Assembly: GCA_019925105.1 (NCBI GenBank)
Contig: JAHGAU010000004.1
Span: forward strand, 186,001 to 250,000
Source: Niebla homalea
Lineage: Eukaryota > Ascomycota > Lecanoromycetes > Lecanorales > Ramalinaceae
Reading direction: 5' to 3'
Length of the DNA: 64,000 nucleotides
This document shows, in pieces, positions 50,401 through 63,623 of the stretch. Numbering within the stretch: position 1 is the stretch's first letter; the number at the start of each line of letters is the position of its first letter. Below the pieces are notes generated by a model. It did no database searches. It was not told where the DNA came from and saw only the letters and a program-made list of their open reading frames with translations. The position numbers were made by a program, and so were the translations under genes.

Positions 50401-53129
50401 GGGTTATTATTTCCTCCGTTTTTATATATACCTTAATTTCCTTACTTATTTTTTATTTTCTTTTTATTAGCGGTAATAAAGTTATATTAATAGTTTAATT
50501 TAAGGTCATTTATATTAATATATAGTTTAAGCTATATTTTGAGTTTTTATAAGGCTTATATACTATTATTATATTAATAACTTTTTTTATATTAAAAATT
50601 AAATTAATCGTTATTTTAAATTTATAATTTTCCTATATAATAATCCCTTATAATATTAAAAGTAAAAAGTTAACTTTTATAATAATTATTAATAGGTCCT
50701 CCGATTTAATTTAATTTATTATATATCCTTTTTCGTTCTATATATAATAATATAAGTTAAAGTCTTTTAATAATATATATTTACCCGATATAAATAAAAT
50801 ATCTTTAAGTAATAATATTATAAAGGGCCCTTTCTTATCAAGCGGCGGTAAATTATATATATTATAAATATTAAAATCCCTTTTTAAGTTTCTTTCTTTT
50901 ATAATACGGAGCGTATATAAGTTTTTATTATAGTAATTAACGTTTTAATTATCTACGTCGAGCATTTTATTTATAAAGAAGTATATTCTGGTCGTTTTAT
51001 CCCTTTTAAAAGTTAAGTAAAACCTTTCTTCCGGATTAATAAATAAATATATATATAAGTTATATAATAATTCCTATATCGTTATAACGTTAACGTCCTT
51101 TATTTCCTTAAACTTAAATATCGGTAATATTATTTTGATAACTTCGCCGTAAATATTATATTATATTACTTTTAAAAATATTAATATATTATTTATCGAC
51201 TTTTATAAGGACTTCCCTTTTAACGCTTATTTAAATTATAAACTTTTTATTAAAACCGAATATCTTTTAACTTAATATTTTCCCGGTTATTATTATTAAC
51301 CTAAAGTAATTAATTCTTTAAATTAAAATTATAAGGAGCTTCCTTTTTTTCATTTTATTTATTACCGTTATTTACCCTTTTTTATTTGGTTAATTTCACT
51401 TATATTTTAATCTTATTTTTAATTACTTTATTAATTTTAATTTATATAAATTATAACGTTAAATTTTAACCGTAATCATTATTTCTTTTTATTAAATCTC
51501 CTTAATTTTAATAGTATACTTAAATTCTTAAACTAAGTAACTATTTTTATTATATACGGTATATTTTAAAGCGTTCTTTATTTAGCCCTTTATTATTAAG
51601 CCCGTATACTTATAAATATTATCCTTGGTATATATTATATATTTAATTTTATTCGGATACCTTATAATAATATATTTATATCTTTAATATTTAAACTATT
51701 AATAAATATCTAATATCTTATTTTATAATTTAATTAATTTTAAAGACTTACTTTTTATTACTTTTTTATTAAGAATATCGTTATATATCCTTATTAACGT
51801 TACGTTTAAGATAAACGTAAAATACTTTTTACCCGGCCGAGAATATCTGGTTTCTTCGTTATAGGAGGATACTTATAATCGATGATCATTAACCTAAGAT
51901 AGAAAACCGGATTCTCCTTTTTTATACGTCTTAAAGTAAATTCCTTTTGCTTTTTTATAAATTTTATTAAATATGTCTTATTTACCGCGATCGTAAATAA
52001 CTGCCTTAATACCTTTACCGTTTTAAATTCCTTTTTATAGGCTTATTCCTTTAACCTTTTTAGCCTTTTTCTCGTTTTTAAGGATACTATATTAAGGAGG
52101 ATATCGTTACTTTATAGTTTATATACTATAATAATCTGCTTTATTAAAGGCTTTTTTATTATGTAAAACGTTTTTATTAATTATAAAAAGTTTATTTTTA
52201 TAATTACGTTCTTTTTATCAATACTTAATAAACGGGTTATTACCGTTCTCATTTTCCTTAATATTATTACCTTCTTTTTTATTTTTACTTTCTTCCCGCT
52301 ATAAAAAGCGTTGTTTTTATAGTTTTTATTATTTAGCTTTTTTCTATTTATAAAACTTTGTTTATTACTTTTTTACTTTATACTATATTCTTTTAATTCC
52401 CTTTATTACCGTTTATTAATAGTTTTATTACTACTTTTTAAGCTTTATATAGCCGCTTTAACTTTTTTAATTTTTTTTTTACTTATATATAAAAGTCTTT
52501 TACTTTTTTAATATTAGCTATAGTATTAATTAAATCTTTAATATAATATCCTTCTACCCCGCCGTAAAGAAACCGTTTAATATTTTTATTATTTCGTCGT
52601 TACCCGTATTCCCCTCCGTATAAAATAATTTATATTCCCCGCCTTACTCCTTCAAATACCTATAAGCTCGCCCTTTTTTTTTATTCTTCCTTTATTCCGT
52701 ATACCCTCGGCTTTACCGAGCTTTTTTTTACGTTATACTTATATGCCGCCCGCCTTTATTATTAATATCGTTTTTTAGACCTCCTTTATAATCCTTTTAT
52801 TTATTATATTTTTACGCGTTTTACGCGTTTTTATATACGTATTTTACTAATTTTAATCCCCTTACTTACTTTAATATTTATCCGATTTACCGTTATTACG
52901 TTATCCATATACGTCGCCGCTATTTATATTAATATAGGCTGCCTACTTACTTATTATTTCGTTTTTAATTACTATATTATTTCCGTTTATTACGATTAAT
53001 ATACTCGTACCATTATTATTTAAGCTATACGTATACGTATCGTTTTGGACCCCAGGGGTCCCCTTGTTCGTCGCCATTTTTCCGCCGTAATCTTTTTTCT
53101 TATTTATAACGTAAAAATTATTTATATTC
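41432..53129 (-). mobile_element. LINE copy C, full-length, split by LINE B
   Basis: ORF1 start at 53,077 on the minus strand (M-A-T-N-K-G-T-P-G-V-Q-N-D-T). The 3' end is the TGAT-repeat tail at 41,432-41,450. A 13-bp duplication ATTTTAATAATTT flanks it (41,419-41,431 and 53,130-53,142). Sequence stops at ~43,526 and resumes at 49,373 when compared with copy A (~1,400). Net length is ~5.8 kb including a ~50-bp leader. RIP-degraded. Confidence 0.85.
43527..49372 (+). mobile_element. LINE copy B, full-length 5.85 kb, inserted in C
   Basis: The ATG at 43,586 starts ORF1. The reverse transcriptase is recognisable at ~46,850-47,540: K-A-P-G-L-N-K-I-P-N-R-F, then K-K-L-I-K-P-D-Y-F-K-V-K-S-Y-K-F-I-I-L-L, E-N-Y-G-L-L-P-D, and F-I-N-N at the FVDD catalytic site. 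The 3' end is GGAACGCCGGAATTAGCTTAG...then five ATCA units. TSD ATAATAATTTTTA at 43,514-43,526 and 49,373-49,385. Both ORFs are full of stops from RIP, so it is dead. RT block order matches I/Tad-type LINEs. Confidence 0.87.
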
Positions 53130-54540
53130 ATTTTAATAATTTAATATTATCTTTATATAATTTTAAGCTAAAAATGTTTTTTACGTTAAGTTAAATTAAA
53201 CTTAATTTAATATAGAATTTATAAGTGGTTAATAACATTATTTTTATAATAAGGATAAGCATAATAATAAATATAAAAAGTCATATACTTATTAAAATTA
53301 AGTTAAATAATTATACTTATTATCTTATATTATTTTATCTTTTTTTAAAAGGATTAAGATATATAATATTTTCTTATATTAAATTAAAAAGGGTATAGAT
53401 TTATAAGGGGTTAAAATTTATTAAAATATTATATAAGTTAATAATTTCTCCTTTTAACGCTTATTTTACTTTTTATTTTAAATTTATTATATATTATATT
53501 ATATTTTATTACTTCTAATTTAGATTATTTTTTAATTTATAAAATAATACGTATTAATTAAATAATAAAAAAGTTTATTAATAATTAGCTTTTTAAAAAA
53601 ACTTTACTTAAAAAACCGATCGTAAAGTAATAAATAAAAAGATAATCCTTAATATTAAAACGATAATAAATATAAGTTATAATATAACGGTATTCCGTAT
53701 TAAACGTAAATTATATTTTAAATAAAACCGTGAATTATAATTAAAAATATTTATATAAGCCTTAATATTAATATAATTTCTTTAATTAAAATATTATTTA
53801 AAATTAAGAAATATTAAAAGAGTATAGATTTCTTAATTAAGAAAATAGCTTTTCTTCGTTTAATTAAAGAACTTATATATATTAACCCTTTAAGCTAGAA
53901 TATATACTTTTAATCCGTTACTTTAATTACTCTTTAAAAAATTAATAAGGCTTATTTTACTTTATATTTTAAATATGTAATAATATATTTAAACTTAAAT
54001 AATATAAAGTTAATATTATTATAAAAGTAATTAATTTATATTTATATTTATATAAAGCGCGTTATTATTATATAAAAAGATTCGTAGTTAATTAAGAATA
54101 TGTTTAAGTTTAATAATTAATAAATTTAGTATTTTAACTAAAGAATATATTAAATTATCATTAAGAATATTTAATATCTTATTTATTTAATAACTATTTT
54201 AATTAAAGAACTAATTATTATTAATTTAAATATAAGCAATTAAGTTATAAAAAGGGCAATTTCTTATATAATACTAAATTGCGATTAAGATAAATATAAT
54301 AATAAGCATAATAATTAATATACGGTAATATAAAAGGGTTTTTTTTATTAATGTTATATCATAATTCAAAAGAAGCATAATAATAAATATAAGTATAATA
54401 AGATAAATATTAATAAGTATATTAATAAGTATAATAATAAAGACGGTGTAATCTTAAATTATTAAATAATAATACTCGACTTATAAGTATTAAATAATTG
54501 GTTAAATCTTACTTATTAATATAGTAATAATAGATATTAA

Positions 54541-54674
54541 TTTCTTGGTATTTCCCGTTCCTATACCGCCGGGATAAGTACGGTACGGGAACGGGAGAGA
54601 CCTCTATACCGTACCGGCCGATATAAGAAGACCATGATTAAATCCCGTCCTATACCGTACCTGTTGGGGGAGTA
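54541..54674. repeat. Right terminal region of the hAT-like element
   Basis: Read inward from 54,674 it matches the MITE left end: GGTACGGTAT-GGACGGGATTT-ATCAT-GTCTTC, then CGGCCGGTACGGTAT and CCCGTTCC. The two element ends share only ~20 bp of true inverted repeat; subterminal parts differ. Confidence 0.85.
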
Positions 54675-54838
54675 AACGTCATAAATAAAGAAGTAACATG
54701 GGTTTTAAAAGGCCTTTTTATAACGGGATAAAAAAACATTATATTAAAAGTATAACCGATATTATAAATAGGGCTATAAAACGTAAGAAACTTCTATATG
54801 AAAACAAGTAGAAATCCAGAGAGTTAAAGCGGTTATAT

Positions 54839-55566
54839 TGATTGATTGATTAATTTATATACGAGTCTAGCTACTTTAAGTTAATTTCGGCGTTCCTTAA
54901 TATTAATAATTAAGTTACGGTTATCTTAATATTTATACTTATTTTAAACTTATCGCTTTAATTTTAAAAAGGAAAAGGAAATTATAATCGGCTAACTTAG
55001 CCTTAGTTTACCCTAGATATTAACCCGATTTAAATAAAAACCTCTCCCCCGTAATTACTTATTTTAATATTATAATTAAGTCTTTATATTAATCCGATTA
55101 AGATTAATAATTACCTTAAATCCTTAATTTATTATTTCCGTTAAGAATTTTTTAATTTTTAACGTTATAATCCGTAATAAGGATTTAATAATAATATTAA
55201 GCTTAATCGGAAGAAAACGGTCCCAATTATATAATTTTACTTTTTTTAACGTTTAAACTTCGTTTTAAGTATTTTATTACGTAACTTTTTAAATTAATTT
55301 TATTTAATTTTAACTTTAATTTTCTAGCGTTAAATCCCCATAACCCCTTTTTACCGGCCTTACGTAGCAATTAGGCTTATTTAAGGTTAATTACGGGTAC
55401 CGGTAAATCGTCGGATATTTATTATTATTTTATTTATATTAATTACGTGATTTACCGGATAAGGTTTAAGGGCTCTTAACGAAATCGTCCCTTACCCTTA
55501 AAATATTCGACCATTCTATAGTTTATCTTCTGCACTCAAAAATGCCATTCCGCCACGCTCGCCCCC
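54839..55566 (-). mobile_element. SINE copy 2 with readable tRNA-like head
   Basis: A 728-bp minus-strand insertion in LINE E, TSD AAAGCGGTTATAT at 54,826-54,838 and 55,567-55,579. Read from 55,566, box A TGGCGGAATGG is at 55,555-55,545 and a box B-like GGTCGAATATT at 55,512-55,502, 43 nt apart as in a tRNA. The head resembles a tRNA-Arg (CGTGGCGNAATGG, AGAAGAT). The final ~50 bp match the LINE 3' end and finish with TGAT repeats on the plus strand. Length is unusual for a SINE (usually under 500 bp). It shares head and tail with SINE 1; the RIP-affected middle is similar. Confidence 0.82.
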
Positions 55567-56159
55567 AAAGCGGTTATATAGAATATAAAAAGAAATAATA
55601 AAATTATTAGTAAGCGGCAGAAAAAAGAATTAAAAGAACCTTAAATGAAATAAAAGAACGTTGACGGAAACGTTATAAAAAGGAGAAAGTTAAACGGTAA
55701 AAGCTATAAAAATAATATTTATAATAATAAAGAAAAGGAGAATAAGGGTTAAAGAAAAAATAACGGCGTTTAAAAAGGCAAAAACGGTAATAATCTAACT
55801 ATTAGATAATAAAATGAAAAATACGGCTAGAAAGGTAAACCCTTTATAATTAATAAAGGCCTTTAAAGTAACGGAGGAGTTACTTTCGGAGTTAATTATT
55901 ATTATACGTAAATTATAAAGTAAAAATATTTTTTTAATACGGAGTCCTTAAAAATGAAAAAAAGTTTAAGAAAATTAAAAATATAAATTAATAAAAGGAA
56001 AGTTAAGTCGGTTCAAATGTTAAAACAATTATTTATATTTGTGATAAACAAGACATTTTTAATATACTTTATAAATGTAAAAAAGCAATTTACTTTAAAA
56101 CGTATAAAAAAGAAGAATATAATTTTTTATCCCGGATTAAAATTATAAATTATAAACTT

Positions 56160-56286
56160 AGAAAAGATGGTAAGGGATGAAAGAGCAAAAGTGATGAAAT
56201 AGCAGGTAGCAATAAAGTGCTTGGTGTTTCCATTCCTCCATGCACCCATCCGCAAGTTTGGTGTCTTCCATGCTCTCCCCCTTTCC
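56160..56286. mobile_element. 127-bp undegraded insert in LINE E
   Basis: Interrupts LINE collinearity and is flanked by AAACTT direct repeats (56,154-56,159 and 56,287-56,292). Composition is normal, with abundant CpA/TpG, unlike the host LINE. It contains related short direct motifs (GTGTTTCCATTCCTCCATGC, then GTGTCTTCCATGCTC). It contributes the start of a spurious 72-codon ORF. Family unknown. Confidence 0.55.
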
Positions 56287-57060
56287 AAACTTTTATTTAT
56301 AATAAAAAAACCGGATGCCCTTAATTACCTAAAAGAGTACTTTATAATTATCCTAAGTATAGCGTTAATAAAGATATATAACGATATGCTTAATAAAGGA
56401 ATAGTAAAGGGTAAATTGTTTAAATTAACCCGGTTATAAAGTAAAACAGTAAATATTTATTAATACTTTAAATATTTAAGTTATAAGTATATTATTATAA
56501 GGTACTTTAATAATATAAAGTATATAATATATATTAAAGGTTATAATATTTCTAAATATGTAAATTTTATAATAAAAGTTTTAACGAAGGATATACTTAA
56601 GTATATAACGTATAAGAAAAATGGCTATTTGACGTAAAACTTACGATACTTAATATAGATTAAGGAAATTAAACCTAAAGAAGTTAAGATAACGGTTAAA
56701 ATTTAATATTATGATTAATATAAATTTAAGCCAAAAAAATAACCCAAAAATTTTTTTAAACGCAAATAGAGTTAATTAAATAAAAAAAAGGTAAAAATAT
56801 TAATGAATAATATAAAGAAGAAAAAGTTTATTATAATAATTATAAATATAAAGAATCCTGGGCAAGTAATATTCAGTTTCAATAAAGAAATTAATAACTT
56901 GAATAAACGTTAATAAAAAGGTTTTAACGGAAGTTAATATATAATATATTATTCTTTTTAGGAGTAATATAATATAATACATAAAATAAAATAGATAAAA
57001 TAATATTACCGATATTTAAATTTAAAGCAATAAAAAACGTCAATATTATAATAATATAAA

Positions 57061-60000
57061 GAAGTATGGCGACGAACAACGGGACCCCAGAGGTCAGAAA
57101 CGATGCACGCGTGTATAGCTTAAGTAATAGTGAGGATAATACCTTAAATGCGATAGGCGGAAGCGGAATAATAATAAAAATAAAAGGGAAGGAAGGGTAA
57201 ACGGCCTAGGTTAATAAGAACGGTAATAAGTTATATAAATAACGTAATAAATACGAGATAAAAAGGCCTTAAATCGAATAGGAGCCTATAGTTAATAAGA
57301 TACGTATAAAGGGACGTATATAACGTGTAAAAATATTATTATAAAAAGTAATAAATAAAGGGCAGAGGGGACAAAGACGGTATACGGGGACGGATAAAGG
57401 GTAAATAAAAATATAAAAGGTTTTATTAAGTATATATAAATTAAGAGAAAGCTAAATAAAAATAAGGAGATATTAAATAAATAAGAATAAATTATAAAAA
57501 GAAATAATTATTAAATACGTAAAAAAAAAGTAAAAAGAAAAGAAACAATAAGAACGTTAAAAGGCCTTTTTATAACTATATAAAAGGATATTACGTTAAA
57601 GACTTAACCGATACTATAAATCGGGTTACGGGGGGTAAAAGACTTTTACGTAAAAGCAAAAAGAAGTTTAAAGGAGTTAAAAAGGCTATACGGAGCTTAA
57701 AAGGCGGTAATAAAAGTATTAACGGACGGAGGCAAAAAGAAATAAAAAGGATACGTATAAAGTAAAAGAGTAATAGGGGAGACTTTAAGGAAGGAAGCGG
57801 GGATAAGTTAAATAATAAAAACCGTAAAAACGGCGTTAACGTTAATAGTAAAAAAGGTAAAGGCGGGGGAGAAGGCAACGGTATTAAAGAAAATAAAGAT
57901 AATAATTATATAATTATCGGGTAAAGAAAAGAAAAATATAACGGTAAAGATAAACCCGTTATAATTAATAAAAGCGTTTAAAATAATAAAAAAGCTATTA
58001 ATAAAATAGATTATTACGGTATATAAATTATAAAACGGGGATATCCTCCTTAATATAACCTTATTAAAGATAAAAGAAGGGCTAAAAAGTTAAAGGGATA
58101 AACCGGTAAAAAAGGATATAAAACGGTAAATATATTAAAGTAATCTTTCGTTATTACGGTAAACGGAATATACTTAATAAAGTTTATAAGGGAGGAAGGG
58201 GAAATTATCCTAAAGCGGATAAAAAAGGAGAATATAATCCTTTACCTTAAATTAAAGATTATTAATTATAATTTCTTTATTATAATAAAAAGGTTAAATA
58301 TCTTTAATTATATAAAGAAATACTTTATAATTATCTTAAGCGTAACGTTAATAAGGATATATAATAATATCCTTAATAAAGGGGTAATAAAAGGTAAGTC
58401 CTTTAAATTAATAAGATTTTAAGACCGGGCAGCGGATATTTATTAATATTTTAAATATTAAGGATACGGATATATTATTATGAGGTATTTTAATAATATA
58501 AAGTACGCAATATATATTAAAGGGTATAATACGTATAAATACGTTAACTTAATAATAAAAAACTTAATAAAGAACGCGTTAAAATATACGGCGTATAATA
58601 ATAATAATTACTTAACGTAAAACTTATAATATATAATAAGAATAAAGGAGACTTAATATAAGGAAACCAGGATAACGGTTAAAATTTAATATTATAATTT
58701 ATATAAATTTAAACCGGTAAAGTAATTAAAAACGGTTTTAAGATATAAATAAAACTTATTAAATAAAAAAGGATAAAATGCGGTAATTAATAACGTAAAG
58801 AAAAAGAAGCTTATAACAATATTAATCCTTAAGGCCGGCTGCCTGACCGGGATTATTATTATAATAAAAAAATTAAAATAAATAATATTTAACCTTAAAG
58901 AAAGACCGTTTATATAAATAAAAGTCGATAAAAAAAGCCTAACGGACGTTAATATTTAATATACTTATACTTCTAAAAGTAATATAATATAACGTATATA
59001 AAAAAGTAATTAAAGTTATAATATTAATATTCAGATTTAAGGAAATAAAGGATATCAATATTATAACGATATAAAAGCTATTATATAATCCGTATATCTA
59101 CTTTTTAATTAACTTAAAAAATGATTTTTATTTAGTTTTTAAGGGTAATAAAATAACGTAAATATATTTCTTTATTAATAAAAAATTAAATATAAATAGT
59201 TAAAACGTTATTTATCACGGAAGGAACCTATATATACTCCGGATTATATAGAAGGGGGATATTAAAGGTATATTAAATATTTATAATATATATAATCTAT
59301 TATTGGCCAATAAGAAAAAACCCTTTATAATCCCGTTATTTAAGGATATTATAATTATACCCGGTAAATATTTCTTAATAAGGGACTTTAATCTTTATTA
59401 CGTTTAATAGAATAAGGATAATTATACGATTAATTATATTGAATTTAAGGAGTTATTAATAATTATTATATAGTTTAACTTTATATTATTAACGTTAAAA
59501 AAGGCTATTATATAGGAAAACCGTAAACTTAAGATTATAATTAACTTAATATTTAACTCGGAAGATATTATTAACTTAATTATAATATATAAATCCCAAG
59601 AAGATTTAAAATATGGTTTGGATTACGTCCCGATATAGACGACCTTAAACTGGTCTATTAATATAATTCCGTTTTTACCGTTTAAATAAGTATAAAAGAT
59701 AATTAAGGAAGCCGAAATATTAATAAAAACGGTAAAAATAATATCTTAATTAATAAAGCGTCCCCGGCTCGATAATAAAGAATAAATTAACCGTTTTATA
59801 AAATAAATAATAAAGGCTTTAAATGAAGTAATTAACGCTATAATCTTAATAATAAAACCATTTTAAAGAGTTAAAACTTATTAAAATAAAAAATATATAA
59901 AAATAATTATAAAAATAAAAACGTTTATAAAGTAAGTTATTAAATATAAGAATTAAAAAATACTTTAACGGTTAAAAGAAGTTTAAAAAAAAAAAAAAGA

Positions 60001-62821
60001 ATTATCCGGAAGATTAAGTAAATATACTTCCGGGCTATAATATATAATTTAACGGTTTCTTTTTATAATATTTAAAAGCTAATAAAATACGGTAAAGAAT
60101 AAAATAAGAAATTTAAATTTATTCTTAAGTTTTTACCCTTAAAAAGATTAAATGGTACGGTAATAAATACCTTTAACGGTAAGATTAAAACTTTTAAAAG
60201 GGCGTTCTTTCCCCGTTACCGGAAGTTAACTTAATAAATATCGACGGTATAATATATCCTGAATTAATAATAATAAATAAAATAATAACTTAAGAAATAA
60301 TAATTAAAGCGATTAATAAGTTAAAGAAAAATAAGGCCCCCGGACCCAACGGTATATTAAATAGGTTCCTATTTATAGTAACGTTATTATTTAAAAAGGT
60401 TTTTATTTACTTATTTTAAGCTTACCTTAATATAAAATATTACCCCCGTAAATTTAAGGAGGTTAAAATAATTATCCTTAAGAAGCTAATTAAGTTAAAT
60501 TACTTAAAGGTAAAGTTATATAAACCTATAGTATTCTTTTATACGTTAAAAAAGGCTTTAAAAACAGTAATTATAAAGATCTTAAGTAATTACATAGAAG
60601 GGTATAAGTTATTTTTTAATTAATAAATAAAAGTAAAAAAGGATAATTAATAAAGACGGCTCTTAAAGGCTTAATTAATAACGTATATACGGTATAAGGC
60701 TATAAGAAAAAGTATATTATAAATCTTTTTTCCTTAAATATTATAAGGGCGTTTAATAAAATAAATTACCAAAATTACTATATAATTTATGGAAAAAAAA
60801 AGGTTTTATTTTTCTTTATAAATTAAATAAAAATTTCTTAAGTAATTAAATAACGTTAATTAATTTAAGATAGAAGATAAATATAATAAAGCCCGTAATA
60901 ATAAAGATTCCTTAAAAGTTATTTATTTCTTTAATCTTATTTTTATTCTTTAACGGTTTATTTATTAAAGACTTAATAAAGTTAAAATAAAAAATTTAAA
61001 TAAAAGGCTTTATTAATAATATTTATTTCTTAACTTATAATACGTTTACTTATATAAATTATTTAAAGTTAAAATAAGTTTATAAAATCTATTTATAATA
61101 AATAAAAATATATAAAACTTAATTTACCTTATATAAGTATAAGTTTATCTATATAATAAGGAGCCTAAAGCTATACGATATAATAATTATAATAAACTTA
61201 AATAATATAACTATAAAACCGGAAGTTAATATTAAGGTATTCAGTTTATAAATTAATAAGAAATTAAATTAAAAGGATTATATAAAAAAGGTTTAAAAGA
61301 AAATAATTTTATAAAAGAAAAACCTTATTTACCTTATAATATCAACGTAAAAAACTATTTTATAAAAAGTTAAAACCGTTTATTAAACGGTTATAAAGCT
61401 TATGATAACGTACGTAATAACTATTTAATACGTACTTAAAAGTATACTTAAATATAAGAAAGAGCCCGTCCGGTAATTATAAAAGGTCCAAAATTAATAC
61501 TTAAAAATAATAAATAAAGTATATAAAATAATTTTTATCCTAATATTAGAATCCGAGGTTTTTATATTATTAATAAAGTTAACTTTAAATTAAATAATCG
61601 CTTAAGTAAAACTTAAAAAAATATAAACTTAATTACGTTAATAGGAAACGAACGTATTTATTAAAACTATAAAAACCTTAAATAAGAAAACGTAAAAAAA
61701 TGGTACTTATTCCTTTTACGGAAGTTAAACTAAAATGAATTAAAAAAAAGGTCGATTTAATTTACGTTTAAGAAGTTAACGTAAAAATATATAAATTCTT
61801 ATTTAAAGTAAAAATAACGGAAAAAAAGAAAATAGTAAAAGTAAAATTAATGGCGATTACCTTATAAACTATAAAGAGGTAAATAAAGTATTAACGTAAA
61901 TATAAAGAATTAATCTTTTAAGGGCGACGGTACCTGGCGTTAAATAATAATAAGGTTATTAATAAGTATCTCCGGCGTTACGGGATTATAAGGAAAAACG
62001 ATAACGTATTAATAATTTAACTCCGGATAAATAAGAACGGCTTAATTTACTTCCTTTTTATTATATACGTTGGTAATTAGATTAATATTAATTACGAATA
62101 TAAATAATAAAAATAAAACGTTATATACGTATTAATTTCCTATTTACTATTTAAAAAGCTTAAACCGGGATTAATTAAAAGGATAAAAATTAATAATTAT
62201 TATTAAATACTTATTAATAAAAAAAGTATTAAAGTAACCGTTAAATTTATAATAATTACGGGTTTATTATTATAGTTTAATTTAATTAAGGAAATAAAAG
62301 AAATGGTCAAAGATTTAACCTAGTAATTTCATTATTAACCCGGGGGTAAAAAGTAATAATAGGAAAATTATACTTAATAAGGGGTTAAGGGGGCTATAAA
62401 TACCGGGGCGGTATAAGAAATAATACTATATCGGTCGGTAAAGTTATATAAATAAGGTAATAATAATATATATATCGGTAAGGATATTTAATAATATAAT
62501 CGGAATTCTAAAATTTTAATATTAAATAAACCCGTAAAGTAACGGAAGAATAATAAGTTTAAAAATAACCCTTAAATAGATTCAGTTATAGTATTATAGG
62601 TTTTCTTAGAAAAAACGTATAAATAAATTTTTACTCTTTAAATAATTATAAATGTTTTTAACCCTTAAGACGTAAATAAAAGCTGGGTGGATACCGGTTT
62701 TTATTCTTAACGTTATAGATATCGGGTTTTTTACGGTTATTAATAAGGCTAAATAGCCGAGTATTAAGGAACGCCGGAATTAGCTTAGCTAGATCCGTAG
62801 TATAAATCAATCAATCAATCA
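57061..62821 (+). mobile_element. LINE copy D, full-length 5.76 kb, inserted in E
   Basis: The ATG at 57,066 begins M-A-T-N-N-G-T-P-E-V-R-N-D-A, as in copy A. RT blocks: K-A-P-G-P-N-G-I-L-N-R-F at ~60,333 and G-F-I-N-N-I-Y at ~61,006-61,026 (catalytic FVDD changed to F-I-N-N). 3' end GGAACGCCGGAATTAGCTTAG and ATCA units. TSD ATAATAATATAAA at 57,048-57,060 and 62,822-62,834. The leader before the ATG is only 5 bp. Heavily RIP-mutated, no intact ORF. Confidence 0.87.
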
Positions 62822-63623
62822 ATAATAATATAAAAGTTAATATATAATTAATTTATATAATTTTTTGTTAACGCGGGGAAAACGATTTACTTAACGTTTA
62901 AAAAGGATAAAATAACCCCGACGTACTCCTTTAGAAATAAGGAATTTAACGTAAGTAATTAAGATATTATTTATTACAACGGGAATTTAAGTACGTTTTA
63001 AGTTATATAAAAAGGGAATATTAAAAACGATTTAAGTATTTATAACGTATATAATCCGCCCCCAGTTAATAAAACGGGGCCCTTTATAATATTATTATTT
63101 AAAAATAATTTATTTATACCCGGTAATTACATTTTTTTTTATTATATTATATAAAATAAGAAAATGTATACGATTAATTACGTTAAATTAAAAAAACTAT
63201 TAATAATTATCATTCAATTTAACTTTTTTTATTAATAATATAGGGGATTATAACGTAAGAATATTATATTTTTAAAATAATAATTGATTTAATATTTAAA
63301 TTAAAAAGAATTATTAATATAATAATAATGAACGGATCTCGGGAGAACCTAAAATACGGTTTAAACTATATATTAATATAAGTAACCTTATATTAATCGT
63401 TTAACGTAACATTATTATTATTAATAAAAAGGGTATAAAAAACGGTTAAAAAAATTAAAATATATATAAAAATAGCAGAAATAATATTTTAATTAATAAG
63501 GCTTTTTTAATTTAAGAATGAAAAACAGATAAACTTATTTATAAAATAGGTAATAAGTGTATTAAATCAAGTAATTAATATGTTATCTTAAAGAATTAAA
63601 ACTTATTAAAATAAGGAATATAC

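Larger units (their letters stand above)
35357..54674. mobile_element. Large hAT-like DNA transposon, ~7.6 kb plus nested LINEs
   Basis: The terminal inverted repeats TACTCCCCCAACCGG (35,357) and GTTGGGGGAGTA (ending 54,674) are flanked by a perfect 8-bp duplication AACGTCAT (35,349-35,356 and 54,675-54,682). Subtracting LINE C (with B inside) leaves ~7.6 kb. GGTACGG/CCGTACC motifs crowd both ~130-160-bp ends, as in hAT subterminal repeats. The interior (35,520-41,418 and 53,143-54,540) is RIP-degraded and no transposase could be read with confidence. The superfamily call rests on TSD length, TIR pairing and the MITE relative at 13,895. Confidence 0.8.

Noticed and set aside
56221..56439. 72-codon plus-strand ORF
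   Set aside because: Chimera of the 127-bp insert and decayed LINE E ORF1.
57591..57878. 95-codon minus-strand ORF rich in Leu/Phe/Pro
   Set aside because: Antisense to LINE D ORF1; composition reflects RIP-mutated A-rich sequence read backwards.
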